DNA of 64,000 nt, taken from Pseudomonas sp. MYb60. GTDB taxonomy: Bacteria > Pseudomonadota > Gammaproteobacteria > Pseudomonadales > Pseudomonadaceae. The translations under genes and the position numbers were made by a program. Positions 8,590 to 18,533 of the stretch are shown here, in pieces. The notes beneath the pieces were generated by a model. The model saw nothing but the letters and a program-made list of their open reading frames with translations, made no database searches and was not told where the DNA came from. The DNA is taken from positions 1-64,000 of the forward strand of contig NZ_PCOZ01000002.1 in NCBI RefSeq assembly GCF_002979555.1, read 5' to 3'. Within the stretch, counting starts at the first letter, position 1. Every line of letters starts with the position of its first letter.

Positions 8590-9447
8590 TCAGAGCACCA
8601 CCGTTCTATTGGCGTTCAGGAACACCCTTCGCTCAATGTGATACCCCACCGCCCGGGCCAGTGTCAGCCCTTCGATATCGCGCCCCTTGGCAATCAAATC
8701 CTCGGGGTAGTGGCTGTGATCCACCACCTCCACGCCCTGGGCGATGATCGGGCCTTCGTCCAGGTCGTTGTTGATGTAATGCGCCGTGGCGCCGACCAGT
8801 TTCACACCCTTGTTGTACGCCTGGTGATACGGCTTGGCGCCCTTGAACCCTGGCAACAGCGAGTGGTGAATATTGATGGCCTTGCCATCCAGCTTGCGGC
8901 ACAACTCCGGCGACAGCACTTGCATGTAACGCGCAAGGATCACCAGTTCCGCACCGGTGTCTTCCACCACCTGCCACACCTGACGCTCTTGCGCCGGTTT
9001 GTCATTGGGGTCGAGGGGGAAATGGTAGTAGGGAATCTGGTGCCAGTCGGCCAACGGTTTCAAATCGGGGTGGTTGGACACCACCGCGACCACGTCCATC
9101 GACAGTTGCCCGATGCGCTGGCGGTACAGCAGGTCGTTGAGGCAGTGATCGGCCTTGGAGACCATGATCACCACTTTTGGCCGGTAGTTCGGCGCCGTCA
9201 GTTCGAAGATCATGCCAAAGGCTTCTCCGCGCGTGGCCAGGCCATCGCGGAAACCTTGCTCGTCGAAACCGTCGGGCTGACGGAATTCCACGCGGATGAA
9301 AAACCGGCCGGACAGCCGATCATCGAACGAGTGGTGTTCGGTGACGTAGCAGCCCTGCTCGAACAGGTAGCGGGTGACCGCGTCCACCGTGCCGAGCACG
9401 CTGGGGCAGTCGGCGGTCAAAATCCATGTATCGGGTGCGCGGCTCAT
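8590..9447 (-). CDS. purU: Formyltetrahydrofolate deformylase
   Basis: A 285-residue enzyme that hydrolyses 10-formyl-THF to THF and formate. An N-terminal ACT-type regulatory domain (about 5-85) precedes a formyltransferase-fold catalytic domain. The HHSLLPGF motif and the downstream Asp in the LDEGPII block are the usual active-site parts. Its place between sox and fdhA suggests it returns THF for sarcosine oxidase and releases surplus C1 units as formate. Pseudomonads often carry several purU genes; this is the sox-linked one. Confidence 0.95.
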   Translation of the reverse strand: MSRAPDTWILTADCPSVLGTVDAVTRYLFEQGCYVTEHHSFDDRLSGRFFIRVEFRQPDGFDEQGFRDGLATRGEAFGMIFELTAPNYRPKVVIMVSKADHCLNDLLYRQRIGQLSMDVVAVVSNHPDLKPLADWHQIPYYHFPLDPNDKPAQERQVWQVVEDTGAELVILARYMQVLSPELCRKLDGKAINIHHSLLPGFKGAKPYHQAYNKGVKLVGATAHYINNDLDEGPIIAQGVEVVDHSHYPEDLIAKGRDIEGLTLARAVGYHIERRVFLNANRTVVL

Positions 9448-9457
9448 GGGTCACTCC

Positions 9458-10090
9458 TCAGGCTTGGACACTCAGGCCGAATTCGGCAGACGCATCCTGC
9501 AACCACAACCACCAGTAGTCCGAGAAGCTGCGACGAATCAGCAGTTCCCAGGTGTCTTCAGCCGTGTGGCGGATCACCAGTTGCGACTTGGCGAACACCG
9601 TGCCCACGGCCTTGCCCACCGGGAAGTTGTCGGGGTGCACGTCGTAGCTGGTGGATTTCATCAGCACGTCGCGCACGTTCGGGCCGCTGAGTTCGAGAAT
9701 CTGCTGGCCGCCGCTTACATTGACGACCTGGATATGCAACTCACCCAGGGCTTCGCGCAGGCTTTTCTCGGCGGCGAATTCTTCACCGCTCGGCACGATC
9801 AGCAACCACTCATCCGGGCCAAGCCACTGCAGGCTGGTTTCACCCTTGACGATCACTTGCAAAGCGCCCGGCAGTTCGATGCCCAGCGCCTTGTGCACGC
9901 CGGCGGCGAACGCCGCGTCATGGCCGTCACCCCGAAGGGTCAGGTGGCCGAGGAGTTTCTTTTCACGCACGGTCACGCCGGCGTTCTTGCGGCCCTTGCC
10001 GACCAGGCTGGCGAGGTCGGCATGGTGCAGCGACGACTCGGCCTTGGCGCCGGTGGTTGGGCGTTGTTGGTAAACATTGGCTGCTGTCAT
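9458..10090 (-). CDS. soxG: Sarcosine oxidase gamma subunit
   Basis: A 210-residue subunit of heterotetrameric sarcosine oxidase, recognised by overall sequence and by its position after soxA. It has GcvT-like folding elements and no cofactor motif, as expected of gamma. It is ten bases upstream of purU and separated from soxA by a REPIN. With SoxB, SoxD and SoxA it oxidises sarcosine to glycine, producing 5,10-methylene-THF or formaldehyde and hydrogen peroxide. Confidence 0.95.
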   Translation of the reverse strand: MTAANVYQQRPTTGAKAESSLHHADLASLVGKGRKNAGVTVREKKLLGHLTLRGDGHDAAFAAGVHKALGIELPGALQVIVKGETSLQWLGPDEWLLIVPSGEEFAAEKSLREALGELHIQVVNVSGGQQILELSGPNVRDVLMKSTSYDVHPDNFPVGKAVGTVFAKSQLVIRHTAEDTWELLIRRSFSDYWWLWLQDASAEFGLSVQA

Positions 10091-10131
10091 AAAGCACCTG
10101 TTCTGAATTCGGTGGTGTCTGTTCTGGCCTC

Positions 10132-10220
10132 ATCGGGGGCAAGTCCCCTCCCACATTGACTGCATTTACACATGTTGATTTGTGAACACATTCAAGTGTG
10201 GGAGGGGCTTGCCCCCGATG
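10132..10220. repeat. REPIN between soxA and soxG
   Basis: Inverted REPs at 10132-10158 and 10195-10220 with an AT-richer spacer. The ends are ATCGGGGG and CCCCCGAT. Confidence 0.85.
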
Positions 10221-10236
10221 CAGGCGACTCGGTCCA

Positions 10237-13200
10237 TCAGATGTTCTGGCGATCGCCTTTCGGGTCAAAGAACACCGAGGACACAATCTCCGCCTCGATC
10301 ACGCTGCCATCCGCTTGCGGTGAAAACACCCGCTCGCCGATGCGCTTCAAGCCACCCTTCACCACGCCCATCGCAAATGAATAGCCGAGGGAGTTGTGGG
10401 CATAGCTGGACGTGACGTGACCGACCATCTTCATCGGGATCGACTGCTTCGGATCCAGTACCAACTGCGCACCCTCCGGCAGCCACACCTTCGGATCGAT
10501 CGGCTTCAAGCCCACCAGTTGCTTGCGTTCTTCACGCACGCAGTCTTCACGGTTCATGCCGCGCCAGCCGATCCACGAGAACGGCTTGGTACGACCGACG
10601 CACCAGCCCATATTCAGGTCGTCCGGGGTCATCGAGCCGTCGGTGTCCTGGCCGACGATGATGAAGCCCTTCTCGGCCCGCAGCACGTGCATGGTTTCGG
10701 TGCCATACGGGGTCAGGTTGTACTGCTTGCCGGCGTCGACGATTTTTTCCAGCACGCCCATGGCGTAGTCGGCCTGCACGTTGACTTCGTAAGACAGCTC
10801 ACCCGTAAACGAAATCCGGAACACACGGGCCGGTACGCCGCCCACCAGGCCTTCTTTCCAGGTCATGAACGGGAAGCCGTCCTTGTCCAGGTCGATGTCG
10901 GTGACTTCCGCCAGCAGCTTGCGGCTGTTGGGGCCGGACAGGGTCATCGTGGCCCAGTGGTCGGTGACCGAGGTGAAATACACCTTGAGGTCAGGCCATT
11001 CGGTCTGCTGGTAGATTTCCAGCCACTGCAGCACACGCGCGGCGCCGCCGGTGGTGGTGGTCATCAGGAAGTGGTTGTCGGCGAGGCAGGCGGTTACGCC
11101 GTCATCGAAGACCATGCCGTCTTCCTTGCACATCAGGCCGTAGCGCGCCTTGCCCACGTCGAGCTTGGTCCAGGCGTTGGTGTAGATGCGGTTGAGGAAC
11201 TCACGGGCGTCCGGGCCCTGGATGTCGATCTTGCCGAGGGTGGACGCGTCCAGCAGGCCGACGCTGTCGCGCACGGCCAGGCATTCACGTTTCACCGCGG
11301 CGTGCAGGTCTTCACCGTTGCGTGGGAAATACCACGGGCGTTTCCACTGGCCGACGTCTTCAAATTCGGCACCGTTCTTCACGTGCCAGGCTTGCAAAGC
11401 GGTGTAGCGCACCGGCTCGAAGATGTGCCCAACGTGACGGCCCGCAATCGCGCCGAAGGTCACCGGCGTGTAGTTGGGGCGGAACATGGTGGTGCCCATC
11501 TGCGGGATGGTCACGTTCAGCGAACGGGCGGCAATCGCCAGGCCGTTGACGTTGCCAAGCTTGCCCTGATCAGTGCCGAAGCCCAGCGCGGTGTAGCGCT
11601 TGACGTGCTCGACCGACTCGAAACCTTCGCGGGTGGCCAGTTCGATGGCTGCCGCGGTGACGTCGTTCTGCAGGTCGACGAACTGCTTCGGCGCCCGTGC
11701 GGTTGGTTTGTCGTGGGGCACCTGATACACCGCCAGCGTCGGCTCTTCCAGGCGGCTCAAGGCTTTTGGCAAGGTGCCTTCCACCGGTGCAAAACCGGCT
11801 TCGCTGGCGGCGCGCACGCCACCTTCAAAACCATCGGCCAGGGAATCACCCAGGCTGTAGACGCCGTTGATGCCACCGACACACACGCGTTTCTGCGGCG
11901 CTTCACCCGGTACAAACCCGAGGATGTCTTCGCGCCAGGTAGGCTTGCCGCCCAGGTGCGAGGCCAAGTGGACCACCGGGCTGTAGCCGCCGGAGCTGGC
12001 CACCAAGTCGCAGTCCAGCCACTCGCCCGGGCTGGTGACTTTGTGCGCTTTCAGATCGACCGCCGCCACACGGGCAGCGGTGACGTGCTTGCTGCCACGG
12101 GCCTCGATCACGGCGCTGCCGGTGAGGATGCGAATGCCTTTGGCGCGAGCCTCTTCAACCAGCGCGCCGCGTGGGTTGTGGCGTACATCGGCCACGGCCA
12201 CGACTTGCAGGCCGGCATCGAGCCAGTCCAGCGCAACGCGGTAGGCGTGGTCGTTATTGGTGGAGAGCACCAGTTTCTTGCCCGGTGCCACGCCATAGCG
12301 GCGCACGTAGGTGGAGACCGCGCCCGCCAGCATGTTGCCCGGCACATCGTTGTTGCCGTAGACCAGCGGGCGCTCGCACGCGCCGGTGGCCAGCACCACA
12401 CGCTTGGCGCGCACACGGTGGATACGCTGGCGCACCACGCCGATCGGCGCACGGTCACCGAGGTGATCGGTGAGACGCTCGTGGATGGTCAGGAAGTTAT
12501 GGTCGTGGTAGCCGTTGACGGTGGCGCGGGGCAGCAGCACCACGTCAGGCAGGGCCTTGAGTTCAGCGATCACGCTGGCGACCCATTCCGCGGCCGGTTT
12601 CCCGTCGAGGCTCTCACGGGAATCGAGCAACGAACCGCCGAACTCTTCCTGCTCGTCGGCAATGATCACACGGGCACCGCTGCGTGCAGCCGCCAATGCC
12701 GCGGCGAGACCCGCTGGGCCTGCGCCGACCACCAGCACATCGCAGTGACGGTTGAAGTTGTCGTAGGTGTCCGGATCGTTCTCGGTCGGCGAGCGGCCAA
12801 GACCGGCGGCCTTGCGAATGTACTTCTCGTAGGTCATCCAGAACGATTGCGGGTACATGAAGGTTTTGTAGTAGAAACCCGGCGGCATCAGTTTGCCGCC
12901 CACCTTGCCGAGAATGCCCATCACGTCGGTGTTGACGTTCGGCCAGCCGTTGGTGCTGGTGGCGACCAGGCCTTGGTACAGCGCCTGTTGGGTGGCACGC
13001 ACGTTGGGAATCTGGGTCGCTTCGGTGGCGCCGATCTGCAGCACCGCGTTGGGCTCTTCGGCACCGGCGGCGAAGATGCCGCGCGGACGCGAATACTTGA
13101 AGCTGCGGCCGATCACGTCAACGCCGTTGGCCAGCAGGGCTGCGGCCAGGGTGTCGCCTTCGAAGCCCTTGTAGCTCTGGCCGTTGAAGGTGAACGTGAG

Positions 13201-13254
13201 GACTTTGTTACGGTCGATCCGGCCACCGTTGGACAGGCGATTGGTCTGGCTCAT
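10237..13254 (-). CDS. soxA: Sarcosine oxidase alpha subunit
   Basis: A 1005-residue subunit. The N-terminal part is a ferredoxin-like module (about 15-100). A nucleotide-binding Rossmann fold with GAGPAG at 177-182 follows, and the C-terminal half (about 610-1000) is a GcvT-like tetrahydrofolate-binding domain. It binds NAD and passes the sarcosine methyl group to THF. Its ATG overlaps the soxD stop (ATGA), showing translational coupling. Length and domain order are those of the Corynebacterium and Pseudomonas tetrameric enzymes. Confidence 0.96.
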   Translation of the reverse strand: MSQTNRLSNGGRIDRNKVLTFTFNGQSYKGFEGDTLAAALLANGVDVIGRSFKYSRPRGIFAAGAEEPNAVLQIGATEATQIPNVRATQQALYQGLVATSTNGWPNVNTDVMGILGKVGGKLMPPGFYYKTFMYPQSFWMTYEKYIRKAAGLGRSPTENDPDTYDNFNRHCDVLVVGAGPAGLAAALAAARSGARVIIADEQEEFGGSLLDSRESLDGKPAAEWVASVIAELKALPDVVLLPRATVNGYHDHNFLTIHERLTDHLGDRAPIGVVRQRIHRVRAKRVVLATGACERPLVYGNNDVPGNMLAGAVSTYVRRYGVAPGKKLVLSTNNDHAYRVALDWLDAGLQVVAVADVRHNPRGALVEEARAKGIRILTGSAVIEARGSKHVTAARVAAVDLKAHKVTSPGEWLDCDLVASSGGYSPVVHLASHLGGKPTWREDILGFVPGEAPQKRVCVGGINGVYSLGDSLADGFEGGVRAASEAGFAPVEGTLPKALSRLEEPTLAVYQVPHDKPTARAPKQFVDLQNDVTAAAIELATREGFESVEHVKRYTALGFGTDQGKLGNVNGLAIAARSLNVTIPQMGTTMFRPNYTPVTFGAIAGRHVGHIFEPVRYTALQAWHVKNGAEFEDVGQWKRPWYFPRNGEDLHAAVKRECLAVRDSVGLLDASTLGKIDIQGPDAREFLNRIYTNAWTKLDVGKARYGLMCKEDGMVFDDGVTACLADNHFLMTTTTGGAARVLQWLEIYQQTEWPDLKVYFTSVTDHWATMTLSGPNSRKLLAEVTDIDLDKDGFPFMTWKEGLVGGVPARVFRISFTGELSYEVNVQADYAMGVLEKIVDAGKQYNLTPYGTETMHVLRAEKGFIIVGQDTDGSMTPDDLNMGWCVGRTKPFSWIGWRGMNREDCVREERKQLVGLKPIDPKVWLPEGAQLVLDPKQSIPMKMVGHVTSSYAHNSLGYSFAMGVVKGGLKRIGERVFSPQADGSVIEAEIVSSVFFDPKGDRQNI

Positions 13255-13553
13255 ACCTTCTCTCCAGCAGCCTTGGCGGTGAATTGCGGCTTCTCGCCGA
13301 TCTTGTAGGTTTCAAGAATTTCGTAGGTCAGGGTGTCGCGGGTCGCGTTGAAGTACTGGCGGCAACCGGCGGCGTGAATCCACAATTCGTGGTGCAGGCC
13401 GCGTGGGTTGTCGCGGAAGAACATGTAGTCGCCCCACTGTTCGTCGGTGCAGGTATTCGGGTCCAGCGGGCGCGGGATGTGCGCTTGGCCGGATGCATGG
13501 AATTCCTCTTCGGAGCGCAGTTCGCCACAGTGAGGACAGAAGATATGCAACAT
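13251..13553 (-). CDS. soxD: Sarcosine oxidase delta subunit
   Basis: A 100-residue zinc-binding subunit with a CPHC pair at residues 6-9 and a later His/Cys pair completing the zinc site. It holds the large subunits together. It overlaps soxA by four bases and follows soxB by 15 bases. Confidence 0.95.
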   Translation of the reverse strand: MLHIFCPHCGELRSEEEFHASGQAHIPRPLDPNTCTDEQWGDYMFFRDNPRGLHHELWIHAAGCRQYFNATRDTLTYEILETYKIGEKPQFTAKAAGEKV

Positions 13554-13568
13554 AGGAAATTTCTCCTG

Positions 13569-14819
13569 TTAGTGGGCGACGGCCGCAGCGCCGTGTTCAT
13601 CGATCAACGCACCGTTGTGGAAACGGTCGATGGAGAAAGGAGCGGCCAATGGGTGCATTTCACCCTTGGCCAGGCTGGCGGCAAACACGTTGCCTGAGCC
13701 CGGCGTGGCCTTGAAGCCACCGGTGCCCCAACCGCAGTTGAAGAACATGTTCGGTACCGGGGTCTTGGAGATGATCGGGCACGCATCCGGCGTGGTGTCG
13801 ACGATGCCGCCCCACTGGCGGTTCATGCGCACGCGCGACAGCACCGGGAACATCTCGACGATGGCCTGGATGGTGTGCTCGATCACCGGGTACGAACCAC
13901 GCTGGCCGTAGCCGTTGTAGCCGTCGATACCGGCGCCGATCACCAGGTCGCCCTTGTCGGACTGGCTGATGTAGCCGTGCACGGCGTTGGACATGATCAC
14001 GCTGTCGATAATCGGCTTGATCGGCTCAGACACCAACGCTTGCAGCGGGTGGGATTCGACCGGCAGGCGGAAACCAGCCAGCGAGGCCATGTGGCCGGAG
14101 TTACCGGCGGTGACCACACCGACGCGCTTGGCGCCGATAAAGCCCTTGTTGGTTTCCACACCGATGCACACGCCGTTTTCCTTGCGGAAGCCGATCACTT
14201 CGGTCTGCTGGATCAAGTCCACACCAAGGGCATCGGCGGCGCGGGCAAAGCCCCAGGCCACGGCATCGTGACGGGCGACGCCGCCGCGACGTTGCACAGT
14301 GGCGCCGAGTACCGGGTAGCGGGTGTTTTTCGAGCAGTCGAGGTACGGGATCTCGTCGGCCACCTGCTGGGCGTTGAGCAGCTCGCCGTCCACGCCGTTG
14401 AGGCGGTTGGCGCTGACACGACGCTCGGAGTCACGGATGTCTTGCAGGGTATGGCACAGGTTGTAGACGCCGCGCTGGGAGAACATCACGTTGTAGTTCA
14501 GGTCCTGGGACAGGCCTTCCCACAGTTTCATCGCGTGTTCATACAGGTGCGCCGACTCGTCCCACAGGTAGTTGGAACGCACGATAGTGGTGTTGCGCGC
14601 AGTGTTACCGCCGCCCAGCCAGCCTTTCTCGACCACGGCCACATTGGTGATGCCGTGTTCCTTGGCCAGGTAGTAGGCGGTCGCGAGACCATGCCCGCCG
14701 CCGCCGACGATGACCACGTCGTAGACCTTCTTAGGCGTGGGCGTGCGCCACATTTTCTGCCAGTTTTCGTGGTGGCTGAGGGAGTGCTTGAAGAGGCCGA
14801 AGCCTGAGTAGCGTTGCAT
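13569..14819 (-). CDS. soxB: Sarcosine oxidase beta subunit
   Basis: A 416-residue flavin subunit with an FAD-binding GGGGHG motif at 39-44. It binds FAD and covalent FMN and carries the sarcosine oxidation site. Two ATGs are possible (14825 and 14819). The GGAG Shine-Dalgarno is only three bases before the first but nine before the second, so 14819 is preferred. It is 23 bases downstream of glyA. Confidence 0.95.
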   Translation of the reverse strand: MQRYSGFGLFKHSLSHHENWQKMWRTPTPKKVYDVVIVGGGGHGLATAYYLAKEHGITNVAVVEKGWLGGGNTARNTTIVRSNYLWDESAHLYEHAMKLWEGLSQDLNYNVMFSQRGVYNLCHTLQDIRDSERRVSANRLNGVDGELLNAQQVADEIPYLDCSKNTRYPVLGATVQRRGGVARHDAVAWGFARAADALGVDLIQQTEVIGFRKENGVCIGVETNKGFIGAKRVGVVTAGNSGHMASLAGFRLPVESHPLQALVSEPIKPIIDSVIMSNAVHGYISQSDKGDLVIGAGIDGYNGYGQRGSYPVIEHTIQAIVEMFPVLSRVRMNRQWGGIVDTTPDACPIISKTPVPNMFFNCGWGTGGFKATPGSGNVFAASLAKGEMHPLAAPFSIDRFHNGALIDEHGAAAVAH

Positions 14820-14842
14820 AGTCATTTACTCCAAAACCGCGC

Positions 14843-16096
<1,254 letters not shown>

Positions 16097-16176
16097 CGCG
16101 TCTCTCCCAGCCTTTCGTATTGTTAAGGCCCGTGCAGGGCCCTTTGATGCGATGGTAGGGCTGGCGCCGCTGGATC

Positions 16177-16215
16177 AAATGCCTACGCACGCCACGCAAA
16201 GGTGCGTTTACGACA
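16177..16215 (-). promoter_or_regulatory. Candidate AraC-type regulator site upstream of glyA
   Basis: Read on the minus strand, TGTCGTAAACGCACCTTT is followed exactly 21 bases later by TGGCGTGCGTAGGCATTT (9 of 18 identical, including TG-CGT and TTT). It lies about 80-120 bases before the glyA start. The first half shares GTCGTAA with the cbcX repeats. Sarcosine and betaine operons in P. aeruginosa are controlled by GbdR and the related SouR; assignment here is inference. Confidence 0.35.
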
Positions 16216-16236
16216 TAGCAGGAACAACACTGGATA

Positions 16237-16252
16237 AATGTGGGAGGGGGTT
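16237..16252. repeat. Half REP at the end of the TraX-like gene
   Basis: AATGTGGGAGGGGGTT without its partner arm, touching the TraX-like stop codon. A decayed REP. Confidence 0.55.
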
Positions 16253-16974
16253 TAGGGGATGGCCTGTCGGACGAGTAGCAACAGCAGGAAATGCAGGGGG
16301 TACAAGGTATAGGCCCATCGGCGCATAGGTAGTGGAGAGACGTTTTTGGCATGTCGCAGTAAGACAAGGCCGGCCAATGGCGCGATCAGGCATGTCGCCA
16401 GGCCCAACCGAGCCACCAGCGTGTCGTTATTGAGCAGAATCTGCCACTGGTTGGCAGCCACACAGACCAGCCCAGGCAACAGGCTGAAATACCAGGGCCT
16501 TGTGAACACCAGCAGCATCGCCAACGGCAACAACACACCAAAAAACCCGAACATCAAATGCGAAGAAAAAACAGCGGCGACAGTGACAGCAATCAACGCC
16601 AACCCCCGATCAACCGCGGCCTTCTGCTGCCATCCTCGCGCAACCAGCAGCCCCAGCGCCAAGGTCGGCAACACATTCAACGTATCGGCATCCTCGATAA
16701 ACAGCCGATAGGGCACTTCGCTGATCACACTGAACAGCAGCAACCAGCCCAGGTAACGTCCGTTGAACGGGGTCTTGCCCACCCGGTGCAGATTCGCCGC
16801 GATTGCCAGGCAAAACCAGGGAAACGCCAGGCGCCCCGGCACGTACAGGCCATCCAGGCTCAAACCGACGTAACGCAGGTGATCGAGCACCATGCACAAC
16901 AGCGCCAGCCACTTGAGCAAGTCCAGGGCGCCGTCTCGGACAGGTCCGACAGGCAAGGTGTGAGTCCCGTGCAT
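16252..16974 (-). CDS. TraX-family integral membrane protein
   Basis: A 240-residue polytopic protein with about seven hydrophobic segments. The opening pattern (ALDLLKWLALLCMVLDHLRY) is typical of the TraX family, named for the F-pilin N-acetyltransferase and related to membrane acyltransferases. It has no conjugation genes around it, so it is a chromosomal homologue whose substrate is unknown. It is divergent from ltaE with about 90 bases between the starts. Its stop lies at the edge of a half REP. Confidence 0.8.
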   Translation of the reverse strand: MHGTHTLPVGPVRDGALDLLKWLALLCMVLDHLRYVGLSLDGLYVPGRLAFPWFCLAIAANLHRVGKTPFNGRYLGWLLLFSVISEVPYRLFIEDADTLNVLPTLALGLLVARGWQQKAAVDRGLALIAVTVAAVFSSHLMFGFFGVLLPLAMLLVFTRPWYFSLLPGLVCVAANQWQILLNNDTLVARLGLATCLIAPLAGLVLLRHAKNVSPLPMRRWAYTLYPLHFLLLLLVRQAIP

Positions 16975-17064
16975 AATTCCTCAACGACTTTGCATTTACA
17001 GTACGTGCGCAGGGCCAACATTCTTGGTTACAGTGCGCACCAATATCGACCACAGGAACGGGCC

Positions 17065-18105
17065 ATGACCGACAAGAGCCAACAATTCGCCAGTGACAAC
17101 TATTCCGGTATCTGCCCGGAAGCCTGGGCCGCCATGGAACAAGCCAATCAGGGCCATCAACGCGCCTACGGCGATGATGAATGGACCCACCGCGCCGCCG
17201 ACGGTTTCCGCAATCTGTTCGAAACCGACTGCGAAGTGTTCTTCGCCTTCAACGGTACCGCCGCCAACTCCCTGGCATTGTCGTCCTTGTGCCAGAGCTA
17301 CCATAGCGTGATTTGCTCGGAAACCGCCCACGTCGAGACCGACGAATGCGGCGCGCCGGAGTTTTTCTCCAACGGTTCCAAGCTGCTCGTGGCCCGGACC
17401 GAGAACGGCAAGCTCACCCCGGAGTCGATCCGCGAGATCGCCCTCAAGCGCCAGGACATCCACTACCCCAAGCCGCGCGTAGTCACCCTGACCCAGGCCA
17501 CCGAAGTCGGCAGCGTGTACACCCCGGATGAAATCCGCGCCATCAGCGTCACGTGCAAGGAGTTGGGCTTGAACCTGCACATGGACGGCGCGCGTTTCTC
17601 CAACGCCTGCGCGTTCCTGGGCTGCTCGCCCGCCGACCTGACCTGGAAAGCCGGCGTAGACGTGCTGTGCTTTGGCGGCACCAAGAACGGCATGGCCGTG
17701 GGTGAAGCCATCCTGTTCTTCAACCACAAGCTGGCCGAAGACTTCGACTACCGCTGCAAACAGGCCGGCCAGCTGGCGTCGAAAATGCGCTTCCTCTCTG
17801 CCCCCTGGGTCGGGCTATTGGAGAACGACGCCTGGCTCAAGCACGCACGCCACGCCAACCACTGCGCGCAGTTGCTGAGCAGCCTGGTGGCGGATATTCC
17901 TGGCGTGGAGTTGATGTTCCCGGTGCAGGCCAACGGCGTGTTCCTGCAACTCTCGGAACCGGCGATTGCCGCGCTGACCGCCAAGGGCTGGCGTTTCTAT
18001 ACCTTTATCGGCAAAGGCGGCGCACGCTTCATGTGTGCGTGGGACACCGAGGAAGAACGTGTAAGAGAGTTGGCGGCGGATATTCGGAAAGTGATGGAAG
18101 CCTGA
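17065..18105 (+). CDS. ltaE: Low-specificity L-threonine aldolase
   Basis: A 346-residue PLP enzyme cleaving L-threonine and related beta-hydroxy amino acids to glycine plus aldehyde. The PLP-binding lysine is Lys207 in CFGGTKNGM, and HMDGARFSNA is the conserved segment before it. The start at ATG 17065 gives the usual N-terminus (MTDKSQQFAS). It lies beside the sox and gbc genes as in P. aeruginosa, consistent with a shared role in glycine supply and removal. Confidence 0.95.
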   Translation: MTDKSQQFASDNYSGICPEAWAAMEQANQGHQRAYGDDEWTHRAADGFRNLFETDCEVFFAFNGTAANSLALSSLCQSYHSVICSETAHVETDECGAPEFFSNGSKLLVARTENGKLTPESIREIALKRQDIHYPKPRVVTLTQATEVGSVYTPDEIRAISVTCKELGLNLHMDGARFSNACAFLGCSPADLTWKAGVDVLCFGGTKNGMAVGEAILFFNHKLAEDFDYRCKQAGQLASKMRFLSAPWVGLLENDAWLKHARHANHCAQLLSSLVADIPGVELMFPVQANGVFLQLSEPAIAALTAKGWRFYTFIGKGGARFMCAWDTEEERVRELAADIRKVMEA

Positions 18106-18196
18106 AAACACGGGCCTTCCAGCGCATTTTCAGAGACTGTTTGTACGTATTTCTGACAGTATCTATCTACCCCCTGCCTTGGATAGGATCTCGTCA

Positions 18197-18226
18197 CCCC
18201 GAACACACGGACGCGTTTGTTCGGGG
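18197..18226. repeat. Inverted repeat upstream of the 65-residue gene
   Basis: Perfect 9-bp arms CCCCGAACA (18197-18205) and TGTTCGGGG (18218-18226) with a 12-base loop. There is no T-run after it, so it may be an operator for the next gene or a weak end of the ltaE transcript. Confidence 0.5.
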
Positions 18227-18281
18227 CTGACTGCCTGCCGAATTGTCGGCTGGAAAAGGACATCCTATAGAGGGCAACACT

Positions 18282-18479
18282 ATGGAAATTCAGCGCTATA
18301 CCACTGATTCGCAACTCCGGGACGACACCAACGCCACACTCGTCAACCTGGACGACCTGAGGAAGCTGGCAAATGTCGGCGACACCATCGTCGAGCCTTC
18401 CAGGCTCTTTACCGTCACCGGCAAAGAGTTTGAAATGACAGCATCCGGCGCGTACATCATCAACCTGTTTGTGCGCTAA
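18282..18479 (+). CDS. Conserved-looking small protein of unknown function (65 residues)
   Basis: An ATG at 18282 gives a 65-residue acidic protein starting MEIQRYTTDS with no signal peptide, membrane segment or cysteines. An AAAGGA sequence about 25 bases upstream is rather far for a Shine-Dalgarno; GAGGG at 18270-18274 is closer. The frame ends just before a REP hairpin. I do not recognise the family. Codon use looks like that of its neighbours, and it sits alone between ltaE and the convergent gbcB. Confidence 0.55.
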   Translation: MEIQRYTTDSQLRDDTNATLVNLDDLRKLANVGDTIVEPSRLFTVTGKEFEMTASGAYIINLFVR

Positions 18480-18486
18480 GCAGTGA

Positions 18487-18516
18487 ATGTGGGAGGGGCT
18501 TGCCCCCTCCCACATT
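18487..18516. repeat. REP palindrome between convergent genes
   Basis: AATGTGGGAGGGG and its inverted partner CCCCTCCCACATT around a short CTTGCC loop, between the 65-residue gene and gbcB. Confidence 0.85.
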
Positions 18517-18533
18517 TAGATCGGCGCTGTTAG

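Noticed and set aside
10396..13308. 970-codon plus-strand open frame
   Set aside because: It is the antisense shadow of soxA, produced by high GC codon use; it has a low-complexity His/Gln/Arg-rich translation.
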